A DNA stretch of 64,000 nt from Nocardia cyriacigeorgica GUH-2 (GCF_000284035.1 NC_016887.1:4340001-4404000), one strand, 5' to 3'; counted from the stretch's first letter, positions 54,069 to 62,567 are shown. Translations and numbers: made by a program. The notes: a model not told the origin generated them from the letters alone.

Positions 54069-54098
54069 TTGACCCCGGTGTGAAACAGGTTCTAGTTT
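54069..54098 (+). promoter_or_regulatory. Promoter of the SRPBCC gene, leaderless type
   Basis: TTGACC (54069-54074) and TAGTTT (54093-54098) are spaced by 18 bases, a good vegetative promoter. It predicts transcription start near 54105, at the chosen GTG. Confidence 0.6.
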
Positions 54099-54103
54099 TG
54101 GGT

Positions 54104-54547
54104 GTGTTTGTCGTGGACGGAACAGTCGAGATAGCCGCACCCGCCGATGTCGTGTGGGGTGTGATCACCGGATTCGAGCGGTACGGCGAATGGAATCCCT
54201 TCGTCAGCGAATGCCGCTCCACCCTGGAGGTCGGCGCGCCGATCGACATGGTCGTCCATCTGACCGGCTCGAAGCCGCGGCGCCAGCGTGAATTCATCAC
54301 CAGTCACACTCCCGGCGAGGAGTTCAGCTATTCGATGAAGCCGGTGCCGTTCGGCGCCCTGCACAGCCGCCGCACGCACACCGTCACCGCGCTGGGCCCC
54401 GACCGCACCCGCTACGAATCGCATTTCGAACTCGGCGGCTGGCTGAAGCCGATCGTCGAACTCGCGCTCGGTAAAGCCCTGCGGCGCGGATTCACCGGGA
54501 TGACCGAAGGCGTTGCGCGGCAAGCCGAGAGCCTGCACGCGGCGTGA
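54104..54547 (+). CDS. SRPBCC-family (polyketide cyclase/START-like) protein
   Basis: This roughly 147-residue helix-grip protein (GTVEIAAPADVVWGVITGFERYGEWNPF) is of the SRPBCC superfamily, which binds hydrophobic ligands such as lipids or aromatic polyketides, or promotes their cyclisation. No ribosome site is visible. A strong -35/-10 pair predicts transcription start near 54105, which makes the GTG at 54104 a leaderless start; GTG codons at 54080 and 54113 are alternatives. It ends in a terminator shared with the convergent gatA. Confidence 0.8.
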   Translation: MFVVDGTVEIAAPADVVWGVITGFERYGEWNPFVSECRSTLEVGAPIDMVVHLTGSKPRRQREFITSHTPGEEFSYSMKPVPFGALHSRRTHTVTALGPDRTRYESHFELGGWLKPIVELALGKALRRGFTGMTEGVARQAESLHAA

Positions 54548-54553
54548 TCGGGA

Positions 54554-54581
54554 AGTCCCGCACCGGCACCGGTGCGGGACT
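54554..54581. terminator. Bidirectional terminator between SRPBCC gene and gatA
   Basis: The 13-base arms AGTCCCGCACCGG (54554-54566) and CCGGTGCGGGACT (54569-54581) are fully complementary, leaving a minimal centre, so the real stem is about 12 bp with a small loop. It sits 7 bases after the SRPBCC stop and 9 bases from the gatA stop. Confidence 0.82.
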
Positions 54582-54589
54582 ATCCGTAC

Positions 54590-56062
54590 TCAGGCGATCG
54601 GCCCGCGGGCCGCTTCGTAGGCCGCACCCACTCGGTAGAGCCGGTCGTCGGCCAGCGCGGGCGCCATGATCTGCAGGCCGACCGGCATGCCGTCGTCCTT
54701 GCTCAACCCCGACGGCACCGACATCGCCGGATGCCCGGCCAGGTTGGTGGGCAGGGTGCACAGGTCCGACAGGTACATCGCCAGCGGATCGTCGACCTTC
54801 TCGCCCAGCTTCCACGGGGTGAACGGGCTGGTCGGCGAGACCAGCACGTCGACCTGCTGGTAGGCGGCGTCGAAATCGCGCGCGATCAGCGTGCGGACCT
54901 TGAGCGCCTGGCCGTAGTACTCGTCGTAGTACCCGGCCGACAGCGCGTAGGTGCCGATCATGATGCGGCGCTTGACCTCGGGGCCGAAACCGGCGGCACG
55001 GGTCGCGGCCATCACCTGTTCGGCGCTGTGCGTACCGTCGTCGTCGACGCGCAGGCCGTAGCGCATGGCGTCGAAGCGCGCCAGGTTCGACGACACCTCA
55101 CTGGGCATGACCAGGTAGTACGACGACAGCGCGTACTCGAAGTGCGGGCAGGACACCTCGATCACCTCGGCGCCCAACTCCTTCAGCACCGCGACCGCGG
55201 CGTCGAAGGACTCCAGCACGCCGGGCTGGTAGCTGTCGGAATGCAGTTCCTTGACCACACCGACCTTCACCCCGCGCAGATCGCCGGTCGCACCGGCGTG
55301 CGCGGCGGCCACCACCGGCGGCACGGGCACATCGCGAGAGGTCGAATCGCGCGGGTCGTGGCCGGCGATCACCTCGTGCAGCAGCGCGGTATCGAGCACC
55401 GTGCGCCCGCACGGACCACCCTGATCCAGCGACGACGCGCAGGCGACCAGGCCGAAACGCGAGACGGTGCCGTAGGTGGGCTTGGTGCCGACGGTCGCGG
55501 TGACCGCGGCGGGCTGACGGATCGACCCACCGGTATCGGTGCCGATCGCCAGCGGCGCCTGATACGAGGCCAGCGCGGCGGCCGAACCACCGCCGGATCC
55601 GCCCGGGATGCGGGTGGTGTCCCATGGGTTCTTGGTCGGGCCGTACGCGGAGTTCTCGGTGGACGAACCCATCGCGAACTCATCCATATTCGTCTTGCCG
55701 AGAATCGGGATGCCCGCGTCGCGCAACTTCGTGGTCAGCGTGGCGTCGTACGGCGAGACCCAGCCCTCGAGGATCTTCGACGCGCAGGTGGTGGGCATAT
55801 CGGTCGTGGTGAACACGTCCTTGAGCGCCAACGGAACTCCGGCCAGCGGCGAGGCCGGCGTCTGGCCCGCGTCCAGCGCGGTATCCACGGCCGCGGCCGC
55901 GGCCAGCGCCTGCTCACCGGCGACGTGCAGGAAGGCGTTGTACTCGCCGTCGACCTCCGCGATGCGGTCGAGGTGCGCCTGGGTGACCTGCGTGGAGGTG
56001 ACCTCGCGGGAATGGATCTTGCTTGCCAGCTCCGACGCCGACAGCTGCGTCAACTCGCTCAT
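54590..56062 (-). CDS. gatA: Asp-tRNA(Asn)/Glu-tRNA(Gln) amidotransferase subunit A
   Basis: GatA is the amidase that frees ammonia from glutamine for GatB. The 490-residue protein has the Ser-cisSer-Lys triad: K81 (in LALKDVF), S156 (in GGSGGGS) and the nucleophile S180 (in TDTGGSIR). The start overlaps the gatC stop by four bases (ATGA). M. tuberculosis has gatC-gatA-pfkA-gatB in one run (Rv3012c-Rv3009c); here gatCA are separated from pfkA-gatB by about 17.7 kb of other genes. Confidence 0.97.
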   Translation of the reverse strand: MSELTQLSASELASKIHSREVTSTQVTQAHLDRIAEVDGEYNAFLHVAGEQALAAAAAVDTALDAGQTPASPLAGVPLALKDVFTTTDMPTTCASKILEGWVSPYDATLTTKLRDAGIPILGKTNMDEFAMGSSTENSAYGPTKNPWDTTRIPGGSGGGSAAALASYQAPLAIGTDTGGSIRQPAAVTATVGTKPTYGTVSRFGLVACASSLDQGGPCGRTVLDTALLHEVIAGHDPRDSTSRDVPVPPVVAAAHAGATGDLRGVKVGVVKELHSDSYQPGVLESFDAAVAVLKELGAEVIEVSCPHFEYALSSYYLVMPSEVSSNLARFDAMRYGLRVDDDGTHSAEQVMAATRAAGFGPEVKRRIMIGTYALSAGYYDEYYGQALKVRTLIARDFDAAYQQVDVLVSPTSPFTPWKLGEKVDDPLAMYLSDLCTLPTNLAGHPAMSVPSGLSKDDGMPVGLQIMAPALADDRLYRVGAAYEAARGPIA

Positions 56063-56358
56063 TCCGCCTCCCCCAGGATCTGCGGCACCATGAACCGCTG
56101 CTCTTCGACCGCAGGCGCACCCGACAGGGCTTCGTTCGGTGTCAGGCCGGGCACCACCACATCCGGGCGGGTGACGTTGGTCGCCGGGTTCGGCGAGGCG
56201 GTGGCGGGGACGTCGGCGGCGGCGACCTCGGAGATGGTCCGCACGTGGCTGAGGATCGAATCCAGCTGACCGGCGAACTGATCCAGTTCGTCGTCGGTCA
56301 GGGCGAGCCTGGACAGCCGGGCGAGGTGGGCGACCTCGTCGCGGGAGATGGCGGGCAC
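56059..56358 (-). CDS. gatC: Asp-tRNA(Asn)/Glu-tRNA(Gln) amidotransferase subunit C
   Basis: GatC is a small belt protein that stabilises the GatA-GatB complex. The 99-residue protein matches M. tuberculosis GatC in length and sequence (ISRDEVAHLARLSRLALTDDELDQF). The GTG start at 56358 has AAAGGGG six bases upstream; the open frame upstream is not conserved. It overlaps gatA by four bases. A dyad (TTGCGTTGCG / CGCAATACGCAA) at 56394-56432 lies in its upstream region. Confidence 0.95.
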   Translation of the reverse strand: MPAISRDEVAHLARLSRLALTDDELDQFAGQLDSILSHVRTISEVAAADVPATASPNPATNVTRPDVVVPGLTPNEALSGAPAVEEQRFMVPQILGEAE

Positions 56359-56816
56359 CGCGGACCCCTTTCGAAAGTTGCGCGTGGACGGGCTTGCGTT
56401 GCGTGTACGCACATCTACTACGCAATACGCAACAGCACGCATAGCCTAGCGACCGGCCCGCACCGCATCGCCGCTGCCCGGCACCCGACCGCGCACGGGA
56501 CCGATCGACCCCACCATCGCCCTGCGGCCCGTCCACCCGCGGCCCGCGCTGCCACCGTGGCGCGTTTTCGAGGCCAGCCGCGATGTGCTGGGGTGCGCAG
56601 TGACCCGGCGAGGCCGATCAACGCCACGCCGTTCACGACTGGTTCATGTTCGATACACCTACGAGACATCGGGCAGACATGCTGAAATCACCGGAAACAC
56701 CGGCGAACCGAGTGAGTTCCGGCAACTTTCGACTCGATAACCGGGGCTCGAGGGTGTAAGGATTGCCAGACCGGGTATACGTTCGCCAGGCTCGGCCACC
56801 AGGGAAAGGACAGCAC
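56359..56816. other. Intergenic region between gatC and ACT gene
   Basis: The 458 bases between two divergent genes hold no gene I trust. Near gatC is an imperfect dyad of TTGCG/CGCAA repeats (56394-56432). Close to the ACT gene is a TATACG box at 56776-56781. Nothing else was recognised. Confidence 0.6.
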
Positions 56817-57467
56817 GTGTCTTACCTGCTCCGCGTGCAACTTCCGGATCGTCCGGGAAGCCTCGGTGCACTCGCACTCGCACTCGGCTCCGTGGGCGCC
56901 GACATCCTCTCACTGGATGTCGTGGAACGCGGGGCAGGCTTCGCGGTCGACGATCTGGTCGTCGAGGTGTCACCGGGGGCATTGCCCGACACCTTGATCA
57001 CCGCCGCAGAATCGATCAGCGATGTGCACGTCGATTCGATCCGGCCGTACTCCGGAGTGCTGGACACCCACCGCGAGCTCGAGCTGATCGACCAGGTCGC
57101 CAGCGCCCGCGACGACCGATTACAGGTGCTCGTCGACGGCGCGCCCCGGGTACTGCGCGTCGGCTGGAGCACCATCCTCGATCTCGGCCCGCAGGGCGCC
57201 TACCGCGTCGTCGGCAGCCAGAGTGCCCCGGAAACCCAGGCGTCCTCGGCCCCGTGGATGCCGTTGAACAAGCCCACCGTGCTCGATCCCGAGGCCGACT
57301 GGGTGCCCGAGATCTGGCGCGATATGGACACCAAACTCGCGGCCGCGCCGCTCGGTGATTCCAGCAAGGTGCTGCTGCTCGGGCGTCCGGGCGGGCCCGA
57401 CTTCCGACCATCGGAGGTCGCGCGGCTGGGCTACCTCGCCGGCATCGTCGCGACGGTTCTGGGCTGA
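56817..57467 (+). CDS. ACT-domain protein (Rv3013-like)
   Basis: This 216-residue protein begins with an ACT domain (SYLLRVQLPDRPGSLGALALALGSVGADILSLDVVERG) and matches Rv3013 in position next to gatC. ACT domains bind amino acids as regulators. The remainder is of unknown fold. The GTG start is supported by AAAGGA nearby. It may report amino acid status to a partner, but the partner is unknown. Confidence 0.87.
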   Translation: MSYLLRVQLPDRPGSLGALALALGSVGADILSLDVVERGAGFAVDDLVVEVSPGALPDTLITAAESISDVHVDSIRPYSGVLDTHRELELIDQVASARDDRLQVLVDGAPRVLRVGWSTILDLGPQGAYRVVGSQSAPETQASSAPWMPLNKPTVLDPEADWVPEIWRDMDTKLAAAPLGDSSKVLLLGRPGGPDFRPSEVARLGYLAGIVATVLG

Positions 57468-57488
57468 TTCGCTCTGCCCGGCGGCGGC

Positions 57489-57995
57489 TCAGCCGGCCAG
57501 GGACAGGCGCAGCACAGTGAGCGGTTTGCCGTCCTCGGTGTGCCAATCCCGTTCGGGCACCGCGACGAAACCGAACCGGTCGTAGATGCGCCGGGCGTCG
57601 ACCATCGGTGCCATGGTGGTCAGCACCACCGCCTCGAACTCCTGCGCCGAGGCCATCTCGATCACCGTCCGCACCAGCGTCGTCCCCACACCGAGCCCGC
57701 GCGCCCGCTTGCTGACGGCGAGCATGCGGAATTCCAGCTCACCCGCTCGGGCGATCTCCGCGTACGGCGTGCCGGGCCGGGCGACGGTCAACGAGCCGAC
57801 CACCTGACTCTCGTGCATCGCCACCAGCACCTGCGCCGACGCCGCCCGCTGCTCGACATCGGCCAGTTCGTGCACGTACGGGTTGTCGGCCGGGACATAG
57901 CCCTCACCGACGTAGACCTCGACGGTCAGCTCCGATACCGCCGCGTACTCCGACGGCACGGCCTCCCGGACGATCAACTCGGCGTGCGCACCCAT
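57489..57995 (-). CDS. GNAT-family N-acetyltransferase
   Basis: This 168-residue acetyltransferase has the acetyl-CoA loop in RARGLGVGTTLVRTVIEMA and the following C-terminal strands (VVLTTMAPMVDARRIYDRFGF). The target is unknown. AGGA precedes the ATG. It is convergent with the ACT gene; the 21 bases between the stops hold no clear terminator. Confidence 0.87.
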   Translation of the reverse strand: MGAHAELIVREAVPSEYAAVSELTVEVYVGEGYVPADNPYVHELADVEQRAASAQVLVAMHESQVVGSLTVARPGTPYAEIARAGELEFRMLAVSKRARGLGVGTTLVRTVIEMASAQEFEAVVLTTMAPMVDARRIYDRFGFVAVPERDWHTEDGKPLTVLRLSLAG

Positions 57996-58059
57996 GCCCG
58001 CATCCTGCCATCGCCGGGCAGGGCGCTGCCCGGTCAGGCGCCGGGCATCCCCGCCGGAC

Positions 58060-58380
58060 CTAGCTGTAGAGCTGCCATTTGTCCGGTTTGCCCGGCGGAT
58101 AGGCGACGGTGAAGGTGTCGCCGATGGACGGCCAGTTGTTCACATCCCACGCGAACCGGCCGTAGACGACGGTGCCCTCGACCATCGGACCGGTGAGGTT
58201 GCCGGTGATGGTCACGTACTGCTCGCCGGTGAGGTCGTCGGGGCGCGGGCTCACCCCGGTGACGTAGAGCGTGCCCACCTCGGGCTCGGACAACCGGACA
58301 CCGCGACGGCCGCGCAGGTACAGCGCGATCATCCCGGCCAGGGCGCCGATCATGATCACCAGCATCGCGAATTCCAGCAT
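58060..58380 (-). CDS. Small membrane-anchored protein of unknown function
   Basis: I do not recognise a function. The 106-residue protein has one N-terminal membrane helix (LEFAMLVIMIGALAGMIALYL, then RGRRG), so the body is likely exported or cytoplasmic depending on topology, and a beta-rich domain with EVGTLYVTGVS and ATTGNLTG-like strands. Similar small proteins occur near gat genes in related actinobacteria, in my recollection. A TAGCAT box six bases before the ATG suggests leaderless translation, and a 16-base palindrome spans this box and the start codon. Confidence 0.75.
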   Translation of the reverse strand: MLEFAMLVIMIGALAGMIALYLRGRRGVRLSEPEVGTLYVTGVSPRPDDLTGEQYVTITGNLTGPMVEGTVVYGRFAWDVNNWPSIGDTFTVAYPPGKPDKWQLYS

Positions 58381-58391
58381 GAGCTCATGCT
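58376..58391. promoter_or_regulatory. 16-bp palindrome over start codon of small membrane gene
   Basis: AGCATGAGCTCATGCT is a perfect palindrome covering both the ATG at 58380 and most of the TAGCAT -10 box (58392-58387, minus strand). It could be a repressor site or a coincidence of the start region. Confidence 0.35.
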
Positions 58392-58417
58392 AGTGGCGGC
58401 CGCGCCGGCGGCGCCGC

Positions 58418-59662
58418 TCAGCGCGGGGTGAGTTCGCTGGTGCCGTGTTCGGTGCGGCGCAACTGCCAGACCGAGGAGCGGGTGCGGTGCGAGCGGCCGT
58501 TGCCGCGGTCGATCAGGGTGCGGTTGTTGGTGGTGAAGATCAATTGGGCGCCACGGGCATTGGTTTCCGGGTTCTGGAACAGCTGGATGAGCCGGTCGGT
58601 CTCCTCGGCGGGTAGTTGGCCACCGATATCGTCGACCGCCAGCACCTTGCCCGAGTCGAGCGCGTCGAGCATGGTCGGCAGCAGCCGCAGCAGGGTGAGG
58701 GTGGCGGTGGATTCGTCGCCGATGTGGAATGGGATATCGATGCCTTCGTGCACCAGCCGCAAGCCCACGCCGCGCCGGTCCACCATCCGTTCGTAGAGGG
58801 CGTCGCGGGCGTTCTTCAGGTTGGTCAGTTCGCGTTCGAGCAGCACCGGGGTGACGCCGTTATCGCTGAGCAGCGATTCGGCATACGCCGGTGAGGACGT
58901 CGCGCGTTCGGTCTGTTCGGTGAGACCGGCGATGTCGACGTCGAGTTCGCGCAGGTAGTCGGCGTAGAGCGGATCGTTCTCGGCGATCAGCAGATCGGTG
59001 ATGCCGAGGTCGGCGGTGCGCAGCAGGGTCAGCAGCCGGGCGGCGTTCTCGGCCGACCGGGAGATGTGGCTGCCGACCAGGTGCTCGACCCGTTCCGGTT
59101 CGGCGGGTCCGCGCTGCACCTCGAGCATCGATTCGAACCAACGGTAGGCCGGCACAAGCGCCTCGGCATACATCTGCCCGGCCAGGCTCAGCAGCAGCGA
59201 ATTCGGTCGCACCAGCGGCGCCAGGGCGGTGATGCCGTAGCGGGCCGCCTCGAACATGGGTCCGATCTTGATCTGCTCACCGGCGCGTTCGAACACGATG
59301 CGCTTGCGCGAACGCGGGTGCGCGTACAGCCATTCCGCGACGACGTCGGCATTGTCGAGTTCGAAACCGTAGGTGTACGGGCAACCCTCGGCCACGAACG
59401 CGGCGACGAACTCGGTGGGCCGGTCGGCGTGCCCGAGATGCGGCGAACGCACCGGCCCCGCATACGGATCCCAGCCGGTCACCGAATGCAGCACCGCGTC
59501 GCGCATCTGTCCCAGCGCGTCGATCAGGCTGGTTTTGCCGGCGCCGGCCGCGCCGTGCACCGCCGTCACTGGCACCGCGACCGGCCCGGACCCGCGACTC
59601 AACCGCAACTCCTGCCGGTCGGCGAGCGATTTGTGATTGGTCACCTGAAAACTGCGCAGCAT
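58418..59662 (-). CDS. AAA-family ATPase (AAA_15/COG1106-like)
   Basis: This 414-residue P-loop ATPase begins MLRSFQVTNHKSLADRQEL, the form typical of RecF/SMC-like AAA_15 ATPases, with Walker A GAAGAGKTS and a late Walker B/Q-loop region (VLAVDDIGGQLPAEETDRL) followed by IFTTNNRTL. Relatives act in DNA repair or in abortive-infection systems, usually with a nuclease. No nuclease gene is adjacent here. AAGGA lies upstream of the ATG at 59662. The predicted role is unknown. Confidence 0.8.
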   Translation of the reverse strand: MLRSFQVTNHKSLADRQELRLSRGSGPVAVPVTAVHGAAGAGKTSLIDALGQMRDAVLHSVTGWDPYAGPVRSPHLGHADRPTEFVAAFVAEGCPYTYGFELDNADVVAEWLYAHPRSRKRIVFERAGEQIKIGPMFEAARYGITALAPLVRPNSLLLSLAGQMYAEALVPAYRWFESMLEVQRGPAEPERVEHLVGSHISRSAENAARLLTLLRTADLGITDLLIAENDPLYADYLRELDVDIAGLTEQTERATSSPAYAESLLSDNGVTPVLLERELTNLKNARDALYERMVDRRGVGLRLVHEGIDIPFHIGDESTATLTLLRLLPTMLDALDSGKVLAVDDIGGQLPAEETDRLIQLFQNPETNARGAQLIFTTNNRTLIDRGNGRSHRTRSSVWQLRRTEHGTSELTPR

Positions 59663-59720
59663 GCGGGTAATCCTTCCCGCTTCGCGATGTTCTCGCGACA
59701 CCGGCTCCGGCGCGGCGGCC

Positions 59721-61199
59721 CTATCGGCGCGCGGCGGCCCGGCCCGCGCGGCGGCCGAAGAAGGTGCCGTCGCCGAGGGAGGTGCCGCTGATGTAGCCCC
59801 AGGAGTGCAGGCCCGAAGTGGCGCGACCGGCCGCGAACAGACCCGGAATCGGTGCGCCGTCGAGGTCGAGGACGTGTCCGTCGACGCTGGTGTGCAGGCC
59901 GCCGATGGTGAAGACCTCGGCGCCGCCGCCCGCCGTCCCGCCGTCGCCGTACTCGGGCGGGGCCATGCCGCGGCGCACGTCGATCGCGGCGAACGGCGAG
60001 CGCAGCGGCCGCAGCCAGCGCGCCGACTTGTGGAAATAGGGGTCGGCGCCGTGTTCGGCGTGCCGGTTGTATTCGCCGACGGTTGTGTGCAGGGCGCCTT
60101 CGGGCATGCCGATCTCCTGTTCGAGTTCGGCGAGGGATTCGGCGACGAAATGTGGTCGCACACCCCAGCGTTCGTCCTCGGGCACTTCCTCGTAGGCCTG
60201 TTCGTCGAGGATCACCCACACCCGCAGGTTGTGCTTGAACAACGCCGCCTGCCCGACCAGGCCGGGGTAGACGTCCTCGTTGATGAACCGCTGCCCCACC
60301 TCGTTGACGATCATGCCGCGCACCATCATCCCCGGCACCAGCGAAATACCGACCTGACCGGCGGACATGTGTTTGACCGCCGCGCCGGCGGCCTGCGCGA
60401 TGACGATGCCGCGGCCGTCGTCGCCGCCGTCACTGTTGACGCCGAGCCCCACCAGCTGCGGCGCATGCTGGGCGACCATCTCGGCATTGTCGGCGAACCC
60501 GCCGGTGGTGAGGACGACGCCGCGGCGCGCCCGGTAGGTCACGGTGTCGCCGAAATGCCGTGCGGCGACACCGACCACGCGATTGCCGTCGACGATCAGC
60601 CGCAGCGCGGCGGTGTCGGTGTGCACCCGGATGCCGGTGCGCCCCACGGCCTCACTCAGCACCGCCATGAGTACCTTGCCGCCGAAACCGTCCGAGGTGA
60701 CGCGATGCCCGCGCGGGGCGGGCGTGGCGATCGTGTTGAACGGATAGGCGTTCTCCCCCATCCACATCAGACCGTCGTCGGTGGGCGGCACCCAGGTCGG
60801 CGAATCCCACAGGGAGGGCTTGAATGGCACGCCGTGCCCGGTCAGCCACTCGTAATGCGCGACACTGTCGCGGCAGTAGAGACCGACCTTCTCCTGGTCG
60901 GCGTCCGGTCCGAGGGCGGCGAGCAGGAACTTCTCCATATCCTCGGCGGTGTCGTCGAACCCGCAGGCCCGCTGGATGGGGGTGCCGCCGCCGAGATACA
61001 TCTCCCCGCCCGACAGCGCCGAAGAGCCGCCGCCACCGCTCTGCCGTTCCAGCAGAATCACCTCGGCCCCCGCCGCGTCGGCGTCGAGGGCCGCGGCGGC
61101 TCCCGCGCAGCCGTAACCGACCACCAGCACATCGGTTTCGTGGTCGTAGGCCGCGATGTCGGCGGCGGCGATCGGGGTGACGGGGACGCGGGCGCTCAT
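59721..61199 (-). CDS. FAD-dependent fumarate reductase/3-ketosteroid dehydrogenase-like protein
   Basis: This 492-residue flavoprotein has an N-terminal FAD-binding GxGxxG (VVGYGCAGAAAALDA), ERQSGGGGSSALSGG, and the late SGLHSWGYISGTSLGDG region seen in 3-ketosteroid-delta-1-dehydrogenase and fumarate reductase-type enzymes. It should carry out a redox reaction on a small carbonyl or steroid-like compound. Which subgroup is not clear by eye. AGGAG precedes the ATG. It follows the PadR gene on the same strand. Confidence 0.82.
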   Translation of the reverse strand: MSARVPVTPIAAADIAAYDHETDVLVVGYGCAGAAAALDADAAGAEVILLERQSGGGGSSALSGGEMYLGGGTPIQRACGFDDTAEDMEKFLLAALGPDADQEKVGLYCRDSVAHYEWLTGHGVPFKPSLWDSPTWVPPTDDGLMWMGENAYPFNTIATPAPRGHRVTSDGFGGKVLMAVLSEAVGRTGIRVHTDTAALRLIVDGNRVVGVAARHFGDTVTYRARRGVVLTTGGFADNAEMVAQHAPQLVGLGVNSDGGDDGRGIVIAQAAGAAVKHMSAGQVGISLVPGMMVRGMIVNEVGQRFINEDVYPGLVGQAALFKHNLRVWVILDEQAYEEVPEDERWGVRPHFVAESLAELEQEIGMPEGALHTTVGEYNRHAEHGADPYFHKSARWLRPLRSPFAAIDVRRGMAPPEYGDGGTAGGGAEVFTIGGLHTSVDGHVLDLDGAPIPGLFAAGRATSGLHSWGYISGTSLGDGTFFGRRAGRAAARR

Positions 61200-61320
61200 C
61201 CGGTTCTCCTGTGCTCGGCAACAACGTCATCGACGTGGTGCGGGTCACAGTAGGGTCGGCGGATCGGCGGGGGCAGTAAGGCGTCCGGTCAGTGGGAGGT
61301 CGGCGGGCCGGTGCCGACGG

Positions 61321-61872
61321 TCAGTTCGGCTGGTCGAGCTTGTCCAAATCGGCCAGAACCTTTTCGTGCCACTCGATTTCGCTGCGGATGCGCATGCGGG
61401 CATGCTCGGCGATGAGGTCGTCGGCGGCGCTCTGATCCGGCCAGCGGCGGTCGAGCAGGTGGTCGATATGCGAGGCGCGGGCCTTCAGCGCGGCAATGCG
61501 ATCGTCGAGATAGCCGCGCAGCAGTTCCCGGTCGAGGTCGGCGCTGACGGCGAGCGCGAGGTCGACGGGGTCGGGCCGGATATCGATCTCGGTGAAGGCC
61601 TCATCGCGCAGCGCGCGCAACTCCCGCAGGCCCTCGTCGGTGACCTCGTAGACGGTGCGGGCCGGCAGCGCGCCCTGCTGTTCGGTGCGCAGCGGCCGGA
61701 TCAGACCCTCGCCCGCCATCCGGTGCAACGCGCTGTAGAGCGAGCCGGGTTTGACCCGCGACCACAGGTCGGCGCGGTCGAGCCGGGCATCGCGGCGCAG
61801 CTGATGGCCGTGCATGGGACCACGCTTGGCCAGGGCGGCCAGGACGAACAGCCGAGTCTCGTTCACGCCCAC
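61321..61872 (-). CDS. PadR-family regulator
   Basis: This 183-residue regulator has a PadR-type winged helix (LFVLAALAKRGPMHGHQLRRD, PGSLYSALHRMAGEGLIRPL) and a long C-terminal dimerisation helix (AALKARASHIDHLL through RIRSEIEWHEKVL). It is divergent from def with only 41 bases between the starts. The operator AGTACT-N8-AGTACT lies in this gap. A GTG two codons inside is an alternative start. Confidence 0.9.
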   Translation of the reverse strand: MGVNETRLFVLAALAKRGPMHGHQLRRDARLDRADLWSRVKPGSLYSALHRMAGEGLIRPLRTEQQGALPARTVYEVTDEGLRELRALRDEAFTEIDIRPDPVDLALAVSADLDRELLRGYLDDRIAALKARASHIDHLLDRRWPDQSAADDLIAEHARMRIRSEIEWHEKVLADLDKLDQPN

Positions 61873-61883
61873 CAGTCTGCCAC

Positions 61884-61905
61884 GAGTACTCGGTTTTGAG
61901 TACTC
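61884..61905. promoter_or_regulatory. PadR operator overlapping the def promoter
   Basis: Two copies of the palindromic 8-mer GAGTACTC (61884-61891 and 61898-61905) form a symmetrical AGTACT-N8-AGTACT site. The right copy overlaps the TACTCT -10 box (61901-61906) that ends seven bases before the def ATG. This suits a PadR dimer blocking def transcription. Confidence 0.65.
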
Positions 61906-61913
61906 TGCGTTGT

Positions 61914-62474
61914 ATGACTGTGCGACCCATTCTCATCGCGGGCGATCCCCGGCTGACCACGCCCGCCACCCCGGTCACCGTGTTCGACGACGAACTCCGC
62001 GCGTTCATCGACGACCTGTTCGAGACCAATACCGCGGCCAACGGTGCCGGTCTCGCGGCGAACCAGGTCGGCGATCCGCGGGCGGTCTTCGTCTACGACC
62101 TGGTCGACGAGGGCGTGCATCATCGTGGCCACGTGATCAACCCGGTCCTGGAAACCTCCGCCTTGCCCGAGACCATGCCCGACCCCGACGACGACCTCGA
62201 AGGCTGCCTGTCGGTCCCCGGCGAATGGTTCCCCACCGGCCGCGCCGCCCACGCCACGGTCACCGGCGTCGATCTCGCGGGCAACCCGATCACCGTCGAA
62301 GCCACCACCGCCTACCTGGCCCGTTGCCTCCAGCACGAGACCGATCACCTGAAAGGCCACCTGTACCTCGACCGCCTGATCGGCCGCAACCAGCGCGCCG
62401 CCCGCCGAATGATCAAGGCCAACAAGTGGACCGAGCCCGGACGCTCCTGGCTGCCCTCCGAGCAGACCCGCTGA
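61914..62474 (+). CDS. def: Peptide deformylase
   Basis: Def removes the formyl group from N-terminal methionine of new proteins. The 186-residue enzyme has all three motifs: GAGLAANQVG at residues 44-53, EGCLSV with C98, and Q-H141-E142-TD-H145-L. The ATG lies seven bases after the TACTCT -10 box and has no ribosome site, so the mRNA is probably leaderless. It is divergent from the PadR gene, which is unusual for a housekeeping deformylase. A second def elsewhere in the genome is likely. Confidence 0.95.
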   Translation: MTVRPILIAGDPRLTTPATPVTVFDDELRAFIDDLFETNTAANGAGLAANQVGDPRAVFVYDLVDEGVHHRGHVINPVLETSALPETMPDPDDDLEGCLSVPGEWFPTGRAAHATVTGVDLAGNPITVEATTAYLARCLQHETDHLKGHLYLDRLIGRNQRAARRMIKANKWTEPGRSWLPSEQTR

Positions 62475-62567
62475 TCGCCGATAAATACCACTCCACCAGC
62501 GGATTACACCCAGCCACCCGTTCGGCTGCGATCTGTCGGTCGACGTGCGCGCCGCGCTGTTGCTGAT

